DNA of 39,736 nt, from positions 1 to 39,736 of IMG/VR virus record IMGVR_UViG_3300030107_005275; one strand, written 5' to 3'. Of this stretch, positions 17,197 through 25,655 are shown piece by piece. Position 1 is the stretch's first letter, and each line of letters starts with the position of its first letter. The notes below the pieces were generated by a model. That model had not been told where the DNA came from. It was given only the letters and a program-made list of their open reading frames with translations, and ran no database searches. A program made the position numbers and the translations under genes. The stretch is from a virus.

Positions 17197-18084
17197 TTAG
17201 CCACCCATCATACTTCGCCAGTTATCTCCTGATGTGAGTTTATCAAACTCATCATCATTCATACTAGCAAGATCAGATAGACTTACTTGTCCTTTTGGTG
17301 TATCTCCAGATGCACCCAGACCAGTATTTTTAGCTACTTCTTTAACTTCCTTTAAAGTCTCTATTTCTGACTTCTCGGTAGTTTGTTTCCCTTTTTCATA
17401 ACCTCTTGTTTTAGCGAGATTATAAAATACTTCAGCCCCATTCTTACCACGACTAATTGCATCTTGTGCAATATTCCAAGCATCGCGTTGGGCTAATTGA
17501 TAGGATTGATTATCATCATATCCCATCGTTTTATACTCAGACATTCTTGAATCATAAAGATGCTTAACCGCATCAAAATAATCAGGAGTCTTTTCTGAAA
17601 ATTCTTGTTCTACTTTTGAAAAATCACCATAGAACTGTTGTTGTGCTTGAGTTATTTGTGCCTGTTGTTCCGCTTGTGCTTTAAATCCCTTTATTTCATC
17701 GAGTTCAGTTTTAAGATACTCGGCAGGGTTATCTTCAAAGTCAGGTTTAGGTTCTTCAGGCTCTTTTGGCATCATAGATTCTTGCAACTTTTGGAATCTA
17801 TCTTCCATCTTATTCATTTGGGCTTGTACTTCTTTCCTGCGCTCACGTTCTTCGTGCATCGCATTAATAGCCCAATGCTTTTCTTTTTCGTCCTCTTTAA
17901 CTTCTTCTTTAACTTCTTCTTTAACTTCTTTTGAAGTTTCTTGGACTTGTGCTTCTTCAGTTGCTTCTGTTGCTTCGACTTCAGGAGTCTCTACTGCTTC
18001 TTCTGCAACTTCATTTGGATTAAATTGTGCATCTTCTTCACGCATTTTATCCATCTCTGCATTTAACGCTTCTTCGTTTTCCAT
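17197..18084 (-). CDS. Scaffolding protein
   Basis: This acidic, helical 295-residue protein lies directly upstream of the major capsid gene. It opens MENEEALNAEMDKMREEDAQ and contains a tandem EVKE repeat followed by a long coiled coil (EERERRKEVQAQMNKMEDRF, about residues 87-106), Gln-rich helices, and a Gly/Ser/Asp C-terminus ending NWRSMMGG. This is the usual composition of podoviral scaffolds. I use the ATG at 18084, which has AGAGGAC at good distance; a GTG at 18129 would add 15 residues that look unlike the rest. The Glu/Lys repeat is mirrored in DNA by a 15-base tandem at about 17893-17935. Confidence 0.8.
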   Translation of the reverse strand: MENEEALNAEMDKMREEDAQFNPNEVAEEAVETPEVEATEATEEAQVQETSKEVKEEVKEEVKEDEKEKHWAINAMHEERERRKEVQAQMNKMEDRFQKLQESMMPKEPEEPKPDFEDNPAEYLKTELDEIKGFKAQAEQQAQITQAQQQFYGDFSKVEQEFSEKTPDYFDAVKHLYDSRMSEYKTMGYDDNQSYQLAQRDAWNIAQDAISRGKNGAEVFYNLAKTRGYEKGKQTTEKSEIETLKEVKEVAKNTGLGASGDTPKGQVSLSDLASMNDDEFDKLTSGDNWRSMMGG

Positions 18085-18134
18085 GTTTTCGTCCTCTGTG
18101 AACGCTTTCGGGTTACGCCCGACTCGCACTTACA

Positions 18135-18249
18135 CTAAGGGTGTAAATCCTGTATTGTTTCTACTTCTGCTTGTGTTTCGATCCAAACTCTAGCACCACT
18201 TTGTATTAGCTTTAATCTTATGTTGATTAACGTGAATTATTGTTTTCAT
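18135..18249 (-). pseudogene. Frameshifted small phage gene (VNQH...GARVWIE family)
   Basis: From the ATG at 18249 the frame encodes MKTIIHVNQHKIKANTK and then stops after two codons. Shifting one base forward in the run ACAAAG restores SGARVWIETQAEVETIQDLHP and a TAG at 18135. N-terminal 'HVNQH.I.AN' and C-terminal 'GARVWIE' are the two ends of a small protein I recall from many phages, where a longer middle usually lies between them. So this copy is both internally short and broken by one extra A. It overlaps the previous gene as ATGA. It is a decayed gene, a programmed frameshift or a sequence error. Confidence 0.6.
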
Positions 18250-19235
18250 TTTGGTGAATGTTTTGAAATAATACCTAATGGTATTGCTTTGTCACGAACA
18301 TGACCTTTCATTTTTTCAAATTTTCTTAAATCCTCTTCAGGAAATTTTGTACCCATTTTTTTCCAAAATGGTATTGATGCTTTTAGCACACTATGTATTC
18401 TAAAATCATCATTAACAAAATCAGATTGCATCAAAGAATCAATAATTTTTTTCCCTGTACCTTTTCTTTTGTCTTTTACTTTTAATTCTACTAAACCAAG
18501 AAAATTATTTGTTTTATCATCTGTAAATACCTCAAACTCCCCTAATTGTTTACTTTTGTCTTTGGCATCAAACACTACATAACGTCTTCTGATTTCCCCT
18601 GCGCGTGAATTACCTGACGGAACACCACCAACAAAAATTAAATCATCATTTTCCATAGCATCGATAAAATCGTTTGTCTGTCTTCTCATCGACAAATCCA
18701 CTTTTGGTGCTTGTTTTGTTAAGTTAGGAGAAAGTGCTGAGTCTTTAGGTTTTATATTTAAACCAGTTATAGGTGTTTTAAATAATTCGGGAACATTTTT
18801 CCCTACAACTTCAGGTAGTTTATCTTTAACAATTTTGCTTAGAAATTCTTCAGCTTTTAAAGCCGATCTAGCTAGACCTTGTCCAGTAGGTAATAAAAAT
18901 TCTCCACCAATTTCAGACCAAAAATCAGTAGGATTTCCTGTTCTTTCAGGGATATTAAAAGCATCTTCAAAATTCCTAGAACCCATAAATGGATAATCGC
19001 TTGACAAATGTCTCCCAGTTTTACCAGTTGCTAAATTATAAGTAGCATCTGTAGCATCCAAACCTAGATTAACTATATCAACAGGAAATCCTAAAGCATT
19101 AGTTCCTACTCTACTTAAACCTGTTAATTGGTGTGGAATATTTTCTTTTACAGCATCCCAATAACTTGGTGATCGTAGAGCAGTTTGATTGTTAGGATTA
19201 TAATTTTCCCAGTCTTGTTGTAATGCACTTGCCAT
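18246..19235 (-). CDS. Virion-associated effector candidate: shared N-domain plus GNAT domain
   Basis: The 329-residue protein has two parts. Residues 1 to about 160 match the N-terminus of the next gene upstream: QQDWENYN.NN.TALR.PSYWDAVKEN.PH, then GFPVD.VNL, FLLPT.QGL.RSALKAEE and KLPEVVGK.VPE.FKTPI.GLN. The C-terminal part looks like an acetyltransferase: GEFEVFTDDKTNNFLGLVEL strands, VKDKRKGTGKKIIDSL with the RxxGxG acetyl-CoA loop, and SIPFWKKMGTKF, the usual final strand of GNAT folds. Its place behind the portal suggests packaging into the capsid. Substrate unknown. Confidence 0.6.
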   Translation of the reverse strand: MASALQQDWENYNPNNQTALRSPSYWDAVKENIPHQLTGLSRVGTNALGFPVDIVNLGLDATDATYNLATGKTGRHLSSDYPFMGSRNFEDAFNIPERTGNPTDFWSEIGGEFLLPTGQGLARSALKAEEFLSKIVKDKLPEVVGKNVPELFKTPITGLNIKPKDSALSPNLTKQAPKVDLSMRRQTNDFIDAMENDDLIFVGGVPSGNSRAGEIRRRYVVFDAKDKSKQLGEFEVFTDDKTNNFLGLVELKVKDKRKGTGKKIIDSLMQSDFVNDDFRIHSVLKASIPFWKKMGTKFPEEDLRKFEKMKGHVRDKAIPLGIISKHSPK

Positions 19236-19248
19236 AATGGTGTAAATC

Positions 19249-20517
19249 CTATTTTACAGCATCATCGACAATGCTTATTAAGCTATCATCAAAAATTACT
19301 ATGTTGTTTGTTGGCTCTTCTGTTTTACTAAATCTACTAAGAGCATCTTTGTATGTAATTCCTTTTATACCTTTTGATTTTAAATATACAGAAATAGCTT
19401 CTTCTTTTGTTAAAACTTCTTGAGCAGACCCAAGAATGTGATCATTAGGAAAATATCCATGATCCCAAGCACGACTTAGCAACTGTTTAAATTCACCACC
19501 AGTAAAAGCAGATAAATCAGGATTCCAGCCTGTATCTGACATTTCATATTCTATAAAATCTTCAACAACTCTTCTGTCTTTTTTGGGAATCTTGTTAAGT
19601 ATATCGCCTTGTTTTTCTAGTGGAACATCCCAATCTAATAATTCTTTTTTATCAACATCTAATTTTACATTATAAATATTCGGGCTTTTTGGAGAAACTA
19701 AAGTATTTACTTTTTCAATAACATTTTTATCTGACGATGCTTCAAGTAGTTTTTGTTGCATTTCTATCGGCATATCTTCATTAATCATACTTTTTATAAA
19801 ATCATTTAAACTTTCTTTATTCGGGTTAAAACCACCCTCATAAGTCCAATATGAAATTAAATCTGCTGCTTCATTATCTCCAACACTTTTATTTACCGCA
19901 TCAGTAACATCATCTATATGACCACTATAAGCAATTTGGTCATTCCCTAATTCTGAATACCGCTTTGCAACCTTAGGATTTTCAGCAAAATACAATCCAT
20001 GTCCATAGGCTTGTGCGCCTTCTCCTGTTCCTATATTTTCTGTTGAGAATTTAGAAAACCTATGAGGTGAACCATGATAGGCATCTATCATATTCAAACC
20101 AGATATAGGTGTTTTAAATGGTTCGGGAACGTATTTCCCTACAACTTCAGGTAGTTTTTCTTTAAGAGTGCTGCCAAAAAGTTCTTCAGCTTTTAAAGCC
20201 GATCTACTTAAACCTTGTGCAGTAGGTAATAAAAACTCACTAGCAATCTCAGTACCTAATTCAGTAGGATGCCCTGTTCTTTCTGGGACATTAAGTTTTT
20301 CTGCTAAATATTCACTTCCTAAAAATGGTTTTTCAGCATTTACAACTAAATTAACCACATCAACGGGGAAACCCATTACATTAGTTGGCATCCTTTGGAA
20401 ACCTCTTAATGCGTGTGGGAGATTTTCTTTTACTGCATCCCAATAACTTGGTGGTCTTAAAGCAGTTGGGTTGTTACGATTATAATTTTCCCAGTCTTGT
20501 TGCAATATACTTGCCAT
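19249..20517 (-). CDS. Virion-associated effector candidate: shared N-domain plus ADP-ribosyltransferase-like domain
   Basis: The 422-residue protein shares its first 140 or so residues with the following gene. After that comes DAYHGSPHRFSKFS, then GTGEGAQAYGHGLYFAEN (about residues 146-185) and, near the C-terminus, GIKGITYKDALSRFS. 'HGSPH.F..F......G.G...YG.GLYF.E' is the signature of ART-like domains found in phage polyvalent and injected proteins; the His and the GLYFAE strand are expected NAD-binding elements. By analogy with T4 Alt it could be carried in the head and modify host proteins on entry. The target and activity are not shown by sequence. Confidence 0.65.
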   Translation of the reverse strand: MASILQQDWENYNRNNPTALRPPSYWDAVKENLPHALRGFQRMPTNVMGFPVDVVNLVVNAEKPFLGSEYLAEKLNVPERTGHPTELGTEIASEFLLPTAQGLSRSALKAEELFGSTLKEKLPEVVGKYVPEPFKTPISGLNMIDAYHGSPHRFSKFSTENIGTGEGAQAYGHGLYFAENPKVAKRYSELGNDQIAYSGHIDDVTDAVNKSVGDNEAADLISYWTYEGGFNPNKESLNDFIKSMINEDMPIEMQQKLLEASSDKNVIEKVNTLVSPKSPNIYNVKLDVDKKELLDWDVPLEKQGDILNKIPKKDRRVVEDFIEYEMSDTGWNPDLSAFTGGEFKQLLSRAWDHGYFPNDHILGSAQEVLTKEEAISVYLKSKGIKGITYKDALSRFSKTEEPTNNIVIFDDSLISIVDDAVK

Positions 20518-20519
20518 TT

Positions 20520-22529
20520 CTAGGCACTACTTGCTACTTTTTGTTTTAACTCTTTATCAATCTTAGAAAGATTAATTGCGTTTTTAGTTTCACTATCATC
20601 TGCTGTTGCGACTAATTTTAGTATCTCAATTATTCTATCTCGATCTTCTGACGTTAAGTTAATATTAGCTTTTTGTAATTCAGTCTGATTCTGCATTTGT
20701 GCTATAGCTTGTTTATTTTGCATAGCAGCCATTTGTTGCTGTTGTTTTGTTCTCATAACATTATTTTCATTTTTCAAAAACTGATTTTCCATTTGTATTT
20801 GTTGTAGTTGTTGTTGTAACTGAGGAACATCAGCAGAATTTTCAATAATATATTGTTTCCAAATCTCCGAAATACCCTCTGGTAGTGGGGAGAAATCAAG
20901 AATATCAGGTGGTATTGGAACACCTGCTTGGATTAATTGTGGCAACATCTGACTCATGCTAGACCAAATCTCTGATTTAAGATTAGGTGATGATGGTGCG
21001 GTATCTACGATAACGTCATACTTGTGAACATCAAAGTCTTTAGTAAAAGGAACATATTGCTCTTGACCTCTTTCTAAATAACGTACCATTGTGTTAGATG
21101 GGATGTATTTCGCCATAAACTTTAACAAGATACGTCCCTGTTGTTTTCTGTAATGTCTTAATGCGTTAGCTAAAGGTGCGAGGATAACTAATGCTGCTTT
21201 TTTCCTTTCTTGTTCTAAAACGCCAGATTGTTCTCTATCTGCCATTCCTAACATTTCAACATTCATACCCGAAACATCACGAATGGAAGCAATGGCAAAG
21301 TTTAACATCTTATCTAAAGATGCAGGATAATTTGACATTGTTCTTTCTTTAATCCTACCTGCTGCTAAAGCACCATCTTCTACTTCAATAATACCAGAGG
21401 AGTCTGACCATTTACTTTCTATATCAAAGGAATCATCAACCGCGGTCTTTTCATATATCAACCCACCTTTCGGATTAGTGTTAAATATGTGCATGATTTG
21501 ACAGAAGAATTTATTAGCCCATCGTTGGGGGTCTTTCATTGCTCTGACAACACCATAGAAAAGATTTGTCTTTTCCTCACGATGTGCGGTAAGGCACATA
21601 TAAGACCAATCCTGAACTGGGGCATCCCCCTCTTCTAGTAAAGTTTTACCGACTAAATACTTTTCTTTATAAACCCATCTTTGTTGTTTGACGTAAGGCA
21701 TCCCCATTTCGTCAACACGTTTCTTAATTTTTTTAAATTTAGATTCAGAAAATTCTATAACACGCCCAGTTTCCTGATCGCCTACTCGATAATAAGATTC
21801 TCTCTCTTTATATTGGAAGTGAATAACTAATGCTTTATCTACTGAATCATCTAAGAATTTATTTATTTGATCGTTTTCATATTTCCAAGCATCGGTTGCG
21901 TTATGGGCTTCTTCAAATTCAGTTTCATCACGATAAGTTAAATCAGCAGTACCTATCTCTACATCATCGCCCCATCTTTCTTTAATTTCCGAAATAGGCA
22001 ACCATTTTTCTCTTAAATGCCATCTTCTATCGGTTAAATTCTTTTTTCTAGCTGATGTGTCCCATCTCATTTGCAATGGGGGGACACGCTCTATCATAAT
22101 TTTCCCATTGGGGTCTTCATCATAATCTACTCTTGTCTCAGTCCAACCCATCCCACAGGTTACGGCATCTTCATAGGCATCGCTTTCTTCATCTTCCGCA
22201 TCACAATTATCACGAACATAGGCAGCAGAACGACTTAATACTTCATTTATTCCATTATCACCTTGTGATCTTGGAATATATCTTAGCATTTGACGATTAT
22301 TAACTTCACTTCCCTTAACTGAGTTAATAATAGGGGCTATTCGATTAAAGGTTACGGCAGGTCTTCCCTCTTCTTCCAATTTAGCAATATCTTCTTCATG
22401 CCATTGATCGCCATCACGAAACATAAAGTCAGTTCTGGCTTCATCACGCCAATTACCTTGTACCCTAGCGGATTGTTTTCGTTTTTCTAAAATATCTTCT
22501 ACTGAATATGGTTCTACATAGCCATCCAT
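20520..22529 (-). CDS. Portal protein, P22 type
   Basis: The 669-residue protein begins with a helical lead and FMFRDGDQWHEEDIAKLEEEGRPAVTFNRI, followed by INSVKGSEVNNRQMLRYIPR, the typical entrance of P22-like portals. Later come EDAVTCGMGWTETRVDYDEDP, VPPLQMRWDTSARKKNLTDR, FYGVVRAMKDPQRWANKFF and DVSGMNVEMLGMADREQSGV. The last 120 residues are Gln-rich coiled coil (QQLQQIQMENQFLKNENNVM), a barrel-type extension. It starts inside the end of the large terminase gene (16-base overlap). It forms the dodecameric DNA gate. Confidence 0.9.
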   Translation of the reverse strand: MDGYVEPYSVEDILEKRKQSARVQGNWRDEARTDFMFRDGDQWHEEDIAKLEEEGRPAVTFNRIAPIINSVKGSEVNNRQMLRYIPRSQGDNGINEVLSRSAAYVRDNCDAEDEESDAYEDAVTCGMGWTETRVDYDEDPNGKIMIERVPPLQMRWDTSARKKNLTDRRWHLREKWLPISEIKERWGDDVEIGTADLTYRDETEFEEAHNATDAWKYENDQINKFLDDSVDKALVIHFQYKERESYYRVGDQETGRVIEFSESKFKKIKKRVDEMGMPYVKQQRWVYKEKYLVGKTLLEEGDAPVQDWSYMCLTAHREEKTNLFYGVVRAMKDPQRWANKFFCQIMHIFNTNPKGGLIYEKTAVDDSFDIESKWSDSSGIIEVEDGALAAGRIKERTMSNYPASLDKMLNFAIASIRDVSGMNVEMLGMADREQSGVLEQERKKAALVILAPLANALRHYRKQQGRILLKFMAKYIPSNTMVRYLERGQEQYVPFTKDFDVHKYDVIVDTAPSSPNLKSEIWSSMSQMLPQLIQAGVPIPPDILDFSPLPEGISEIWKQYIIENSADVPQLQQQLQQIQMENQFLKNENNVMRTKQQQQMAAMQNKQAIAQMQNQTELQKANINLTSEDRDRIIEILKLVATADDSETKNAINLSKIDKELKQKVASSA

Positions 22530-23818
22530 GCTCTTTTACTTTCCTTTTTAATTGCGTATCTGTCTTTTTTCATTGGTATTTTAGCTCTTTTTCTACCAAC
22601 AGCCCCAGTTCTTACTGCATCACAAGGATGAGAACTCCAATCATGGTGTGGTTTTTGTTTCCAAACCTTATTCGTTGTATCGTATTCTTTGTGATAATGC
22701 CTTAACGCTTCAATCAGTCTCTGACATTTGTTTTTATCTATCCAACATTGTTTTAACATAGACCTAACTGCGTTAATTCCATCTTCGATAGATAATTTCC
22801 TAGCGACTTCAAAATTAATTCCTAATTGTCTTGCGGTTTCTAATCTCGACTTCCCCGTCCCCAATTCTTTAACTGATATATCGTGTGGGGCTACATGGTG
22901 TCTATAGACGTATGGTTTTTCCCTTAAATATTTAACGTAATAAGGCAAACCCTCGCCTGAAGTCTCATAGTAATCAATAATTCTTATTTCATTGTAGTGT
23001 TCTTGTACGAATATAATTGCGGTTGAATCACCTATTCCTAAATCCCACCAAGTATCAACGGGTAGGTCGGGATCATAAGGGACTTCTTTAATACGAGTAT
23101 CATCATCCGCTTCATCCATTTGTTTAGCATAATAAGAACCCTGTAAGGGACTCTTAAAGGAACAAAAAAACTCTTGTTGGATTAATTCCTCATCCATTCC
23201 TGCTCTTCTTTCCTCATCTATATCCTTATGACTCATCACGCTCGTATCGTCTACAGTCAGTTTTGAGCAGTACCAATCGGGATTATTTTTAGCCATGTGG
23301 TACATATCGTAACCATGATTCTTCCCTCTTGGGGTGTAAGGGAATAACGCCCAACCCTTATTTTCTCTTAGAATCGGTCTAATGTAATCCCAACCCTGTG
23401 GGTCTTGAATCGCATATTCTGAAAATACACAACCTACGGGGTTTGTTCCTACTATGGAATCGATATTATCAGAACCGATTAATTGAAATAGTGAGCCATT
23501 TTTTAGGCGTATTTTCATTTCGGTATTATTTACGGCTTCGATAATTTCTTTAGGAAAGTGGTCTAGGAATCTGAAACCATTGGCATCTATCCCATCCCAA
23601 ATAATCTTTTTAGCTTGTTGGTAAGTGGGTAGGAAATAATAATAAACCCCAACCCTCTTTTGTGTCTCTCTCGCTGTATAGTTAATACAAACTTTATCTT
23701 TTCCTGCTCGTCTATGCCAGAGTAAGACTCCCCTCTTTAAACCATTGTCAAGGGCTTTTAATGCATCTATTTGGTAATCTCTGGGAGTGAAATTGTGTGG
23801 AAGAGAGACTTGTCTCAT
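22514..23818 (-). CDS. terL: Terminase large subunit
   Basis: The 434-residue packaging motor has an N-terminal ATPase with adenine motif (PRDYQIDAL), a Walker A variant WHRRAGKDKV at about residues 34-43, Walker B GCVFSEYAI near 129-137 and a coupling-motif region FPYTPRGKNHGYDMY. The C-terminal RNase H-like nuclease shows acidic residues in WWDLGIGDSTAI, HHVAPHDIS and DWSSHPCDAVR. The Walker A lacks the standard GxGKT but matches many podoviral terminases. Length and motif order are complete. It overlaps the GroES-like gene start side (ATGA) and the portal gene. Confidence 0.93.
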   Translation of the reverse strand: MRQVSLPHNFTPRDYQIDALKALDNGLKRGVLLWHRRAGKDKVCINYTARETQKRVGVYYYFLPTYQQAKKIIWDGIDANGFRFLDHFPKEIIEAVNNTEMKIRLKNGSLFQLIGSDNIDSIVGTNPVGCVFSEYAIQDPQGWDYIRPILRENKGWALFPYTPRGKNHGYDMYHMAKNNPDWYCSKLTVDDTSVMSHKDIDEERRAGMDEELIQQEFFCSFKSPLQGSYYAKQMDEADDDTRIKEVPYDPDLPVDTWWDLGIGDSTAIIFVQEHYNEIRIIDYYETSGEGLPYYVKYLREKPYVYRHHVAPHDISVKELGTGKSRLETARQLGINFEVARKLSIEDGINAVRSMLKQCWIDKNKCQRLIEALRHYHKEYDTTNKVWKQKPHHDWSSHPCDAVRTGAVGRKRAKIPMKKDRYAIKKESKRAWMAM

Positions 23819-24144
23819 AAAGTCCCAAAAACGCCCCTAATCTCCTCGTATTCCTCTTTAAACATTATATCGCTCTCCCTCACTAGGAAAAGGTTTTCCT
23901 CGTCTGTAAGGGTTCTTTTTTCCCTTTTAAAGTAAACGATGTCTCCAATGTCTGTTTGTGGCTCTCGGAATTTTCCTTTTTTTGGATAAACACCATCGCC
24001 ATTACTGAGGACTTCTCCTCTTAGGATTTTAGGTGTGGTTTCGACTGAGATAATACCATTGACTTTTCTAACGTCATTGAATTGATCGCCATCAATCTGT
24101 ACTAGAACCCACTCGTTTTTTGTTCGTACTATGTTTCGTAGCAT
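23815..24144 (-). CDS. GroES-like co-chaperonin
   Basis: The 109-residue protein follows the Cpn10 pattern: NEWVLVQIDGDQFNDVRKVNGI as first strand plus mobile-loop region, GEVLSNGDGVYPKKG as the barrel strand (compare GEVVAVGPG in GroES), DIGDIVYFKREKRTL (compare VGDTVLF), and LFLVRESDIMF as the final strand (compare YLILRESDILA). The canonical mobile-loop IVL is replaced by GIISVETTP, so GroEL contact may differ. It starts 53 bases inside the small terminase gene and ends with ATGA on the large one. Capsid folding by host GroEL is the likely role, as for T4 gp31. Confidence 0.75.
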   Translation of the reverse strand: MLRNIVRTKNEWVLVQIDGDQFNDVRKVNGIISVETTPKILRGEVLSNGDGVYPKKGKFREPQTDIGDIVYFKREKRTLTDEENLFLVRESDIMFKEEYEEIRGVFGTL

Positions 24145-24586
24145 AATTTACAATATTTAAAGTTATCGGGGTGTCCTGATCGCCACTATGGGTAATCTTA
24201 TCACCATATTGTTGGGGCTTCAATTTAGATGCCGTCCATTTCAGAGTATCTATTTTTAATCTTCTCGCTTGGACAAGATTAGAAATAGCCCTCTTATCTA
24301 TATCGGGATTATTTGATGCTTCTATTACGGCATTTTCAGCGTTCATAGCTTCATCGTTTATTAAATCCGCGTAATACTCAGCTTGTTCTTCTCTCGCTAT
24401 TTTATACAACTCGCCAAAGGTTATATCGTTTACCTTGTAATCGACTTTGGTTCGCCAAGAAAGGATAGTTTTTCTCGTGGGCATATTGTCACTTTTTACT
24501 ATTTTAAGTAAAGATTCGCCACTAGCTAGTCTATCGCATATCTCTAAAGCTATTATCTTATTGAATTTACTATCTTTATTCGCCAT
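24092..24586 (-). CDS. terS: Terminase small subunit
   Basis: I start this 164-residue protein at the ATG at 24586 (MANKDSKFN). An upstream frame would add 43 residues with a hydrophobic, non-terminase-like sequence. AGGAG lies about 20 bases upstream, too far for a standard site, so the start is uncertain. It has a HTH region (ICDRLASGESLLKIV, then NMPTRKTILSWRTK), the helix GELYKIAREEQAEYYADLI, and VQARRLKIDTLKWTASKLKPQQYGDK, all typical of Sf6-like small terminases. It recognises the packaging site, which probably lies in or next to the adjacent 700-base gap. Confidence 0.8.
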   Translation of the reverse strand: MANKDSKFNKIIALEICDRLASGESLLKIVKSDNMPTRKTILSWRTKVDYKVNDITFGELYKIAREEQAEYYADLINDEAMNAENAVIEASNNPDIDKRAISNLVQARRLKIDTLKWTASKLKPQQYGDKITHSGDQDTPITLNIVNYATKHSTNKKRVGSSTD

Positions 24587-24715
24587 GTTAACTGTTTTTT
24601 CTGTGAAACTCCTATTTATTTGATGAGGTCGTAAAATAATAATTATGGCAATGGGACTCCTAGATCCGTTATAGGCCACCATTATTGCCTGAAAAGGTAC
24701 TATATCCTGCCCCAT

Positions 24716-25366
24716 GCTGCTGCTCTATCAATACGGGAACGGATCCGTTCTGCTGTGCTGTGCTGTGGTGCCGTGCTGTGATCTCAATCTGCTATCTGCT
24801 GAGATCCTATATGTGTGCGCGTGTAATTGGTTAGTCGTGCGCTGCTCGTATCGATCACAAAATTGCCGATCATTATCTATTATATGAACCCGTTGGCATT
24901 TTCTTGCGTACAGGTAGCACGTCCACCTTATGAGATAGCCACCATTTAATCCTATGGAATAATTAATAGTATGACATCATTTAAGGTATATCCGCCATAT
25001 ATCCCATATAAGGCAATATAAGACTGTTTAAGGCATTTTGATGTATTTGGTAGTTAGCGGCGCATTACTCAATAAAGGCAATATATTACCATTATTATAA
25101 TTGTTGCTAGTTATTGCCGTATAGTGCAATATTCTATCCCATGCGGCTGATGGTCTAACACATTGATCATTAACTGGCGAATTGCGCGGCATTATGTTGG
25201 AGTCCGCGCGTACTCCGCTAGGTTCGAGCAGTTGATCGCCATGGCTAAAGGAACAGCCTGTAATGTATGGTTTAAGTGATTAGCACTTTGCAGCGACTGT
25301 GCCGCGTAGCTCACGGATCGAGCGAACCAAAAATATTCATATATTGCTCATTAGTTAGCAAGGTAT
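24716..25366. other. Divergent non-coding region: terminase side of the island, candidate packaging/regulatory site
   Basis: About 650 bases without a convincing gene lie between the small terminase and the plus-strand island. I see a 14-bp perfect palindrome GAACGGATCCGTTC (24737-24750), a run of GCTGT-type direct repeats (24751-24780), a 7-bp inverted repeat GATCTCA/TGAGATC (24780-24786, 24800-24806), and the direct repeat AAGGCAATATA at 25010-25020 and 25075-25085. GATC occurs about eight times. Promoters for the plus-strand genes must be here; a TATAAA lies at 25364-25369 but without a clear -35. Phage packaging sites often sit next to the small terminase gene. Confidence 0.5.
24737..24806. 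repeat. Palindrome, GCTGT repeats and inverted repeat next to terS
   Basis: A 14-bp perfect palindrome centred on GGATCC is followed without gap by 30 bases of overlapping TGCTG/GTGCTG repeats, then a 7-bp inverted repeat with a 13-base loop. Such clustered repeats can be binding sites for a small terminase or a regulator. The site lies about 150 bases upstream of the chosen terS start. Confidence 0.5.
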
Positions 25367-25433
25367 AAACGCGCGTTACTGTTGCGCGTTTGTGCCGTGC
25401 TAATTTCGGCACGTTTTATAGTGGAGAATCATT
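25367..25433 (+). promoter_or_regulatory. Structured leader 1 (two hairpins)
   Basis: The first hairpin AAACGCGC/GCGCGTTT (25367-25374, 25384-25391) has a perfect 8-bp stem. The second is GTGCCG/CGGCAC (25392-25397, 25407-25412) around TGCTAATTT, followed by GTTTT. GGAGA then precedes the ATG. It is the first of four leaders with this two-hairpin plus AATTT-loop design. Confidence 0.6.
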
Positions 25434-25655
25434 ATGGAACTAACCACAGCAATACTGTTTATTGTCATTTTTATATTGTTTGCAATGCCTGATGTTATTA
25501 ACTACGAAAAGGAACGCGCTTTATCTGACTATAAGATCAAATTAAGATCAAAACTTAAAATGATCGATCAATATAACGCGCGACATAATAATGTCGATAG
25601 TGTTTACAATGTGCAGGTAATTTCAGATCTAATTAAACTTAAAAAAGATCTATGA
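25434..25655 (+). CDS. Small N-terminally anchored membrane protein
   Basis: The 73-residue protein has one N-terminal transmembrane helix (ILFIVIFILFAMPDVI, residues 7-22) and a charged, helical remainder (LSDYKIKLRSKLKMIDQYNA). GGAGA lies seven bases before the ATG. Its stop overlaps the next start as ATGA, so it is coupled with the Cys-rich gene. Base composition (CGCG, GATC) is that of the island. Function unknown; it may tether its partner to the membrane. Confidence 0.7.
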   Translation: MELTTAILFIVIFILFAMPDVINYEKERALSDYKIKLRSKLKMIDQYNARHNNVDSVYNVQVISDLIKLKKDL

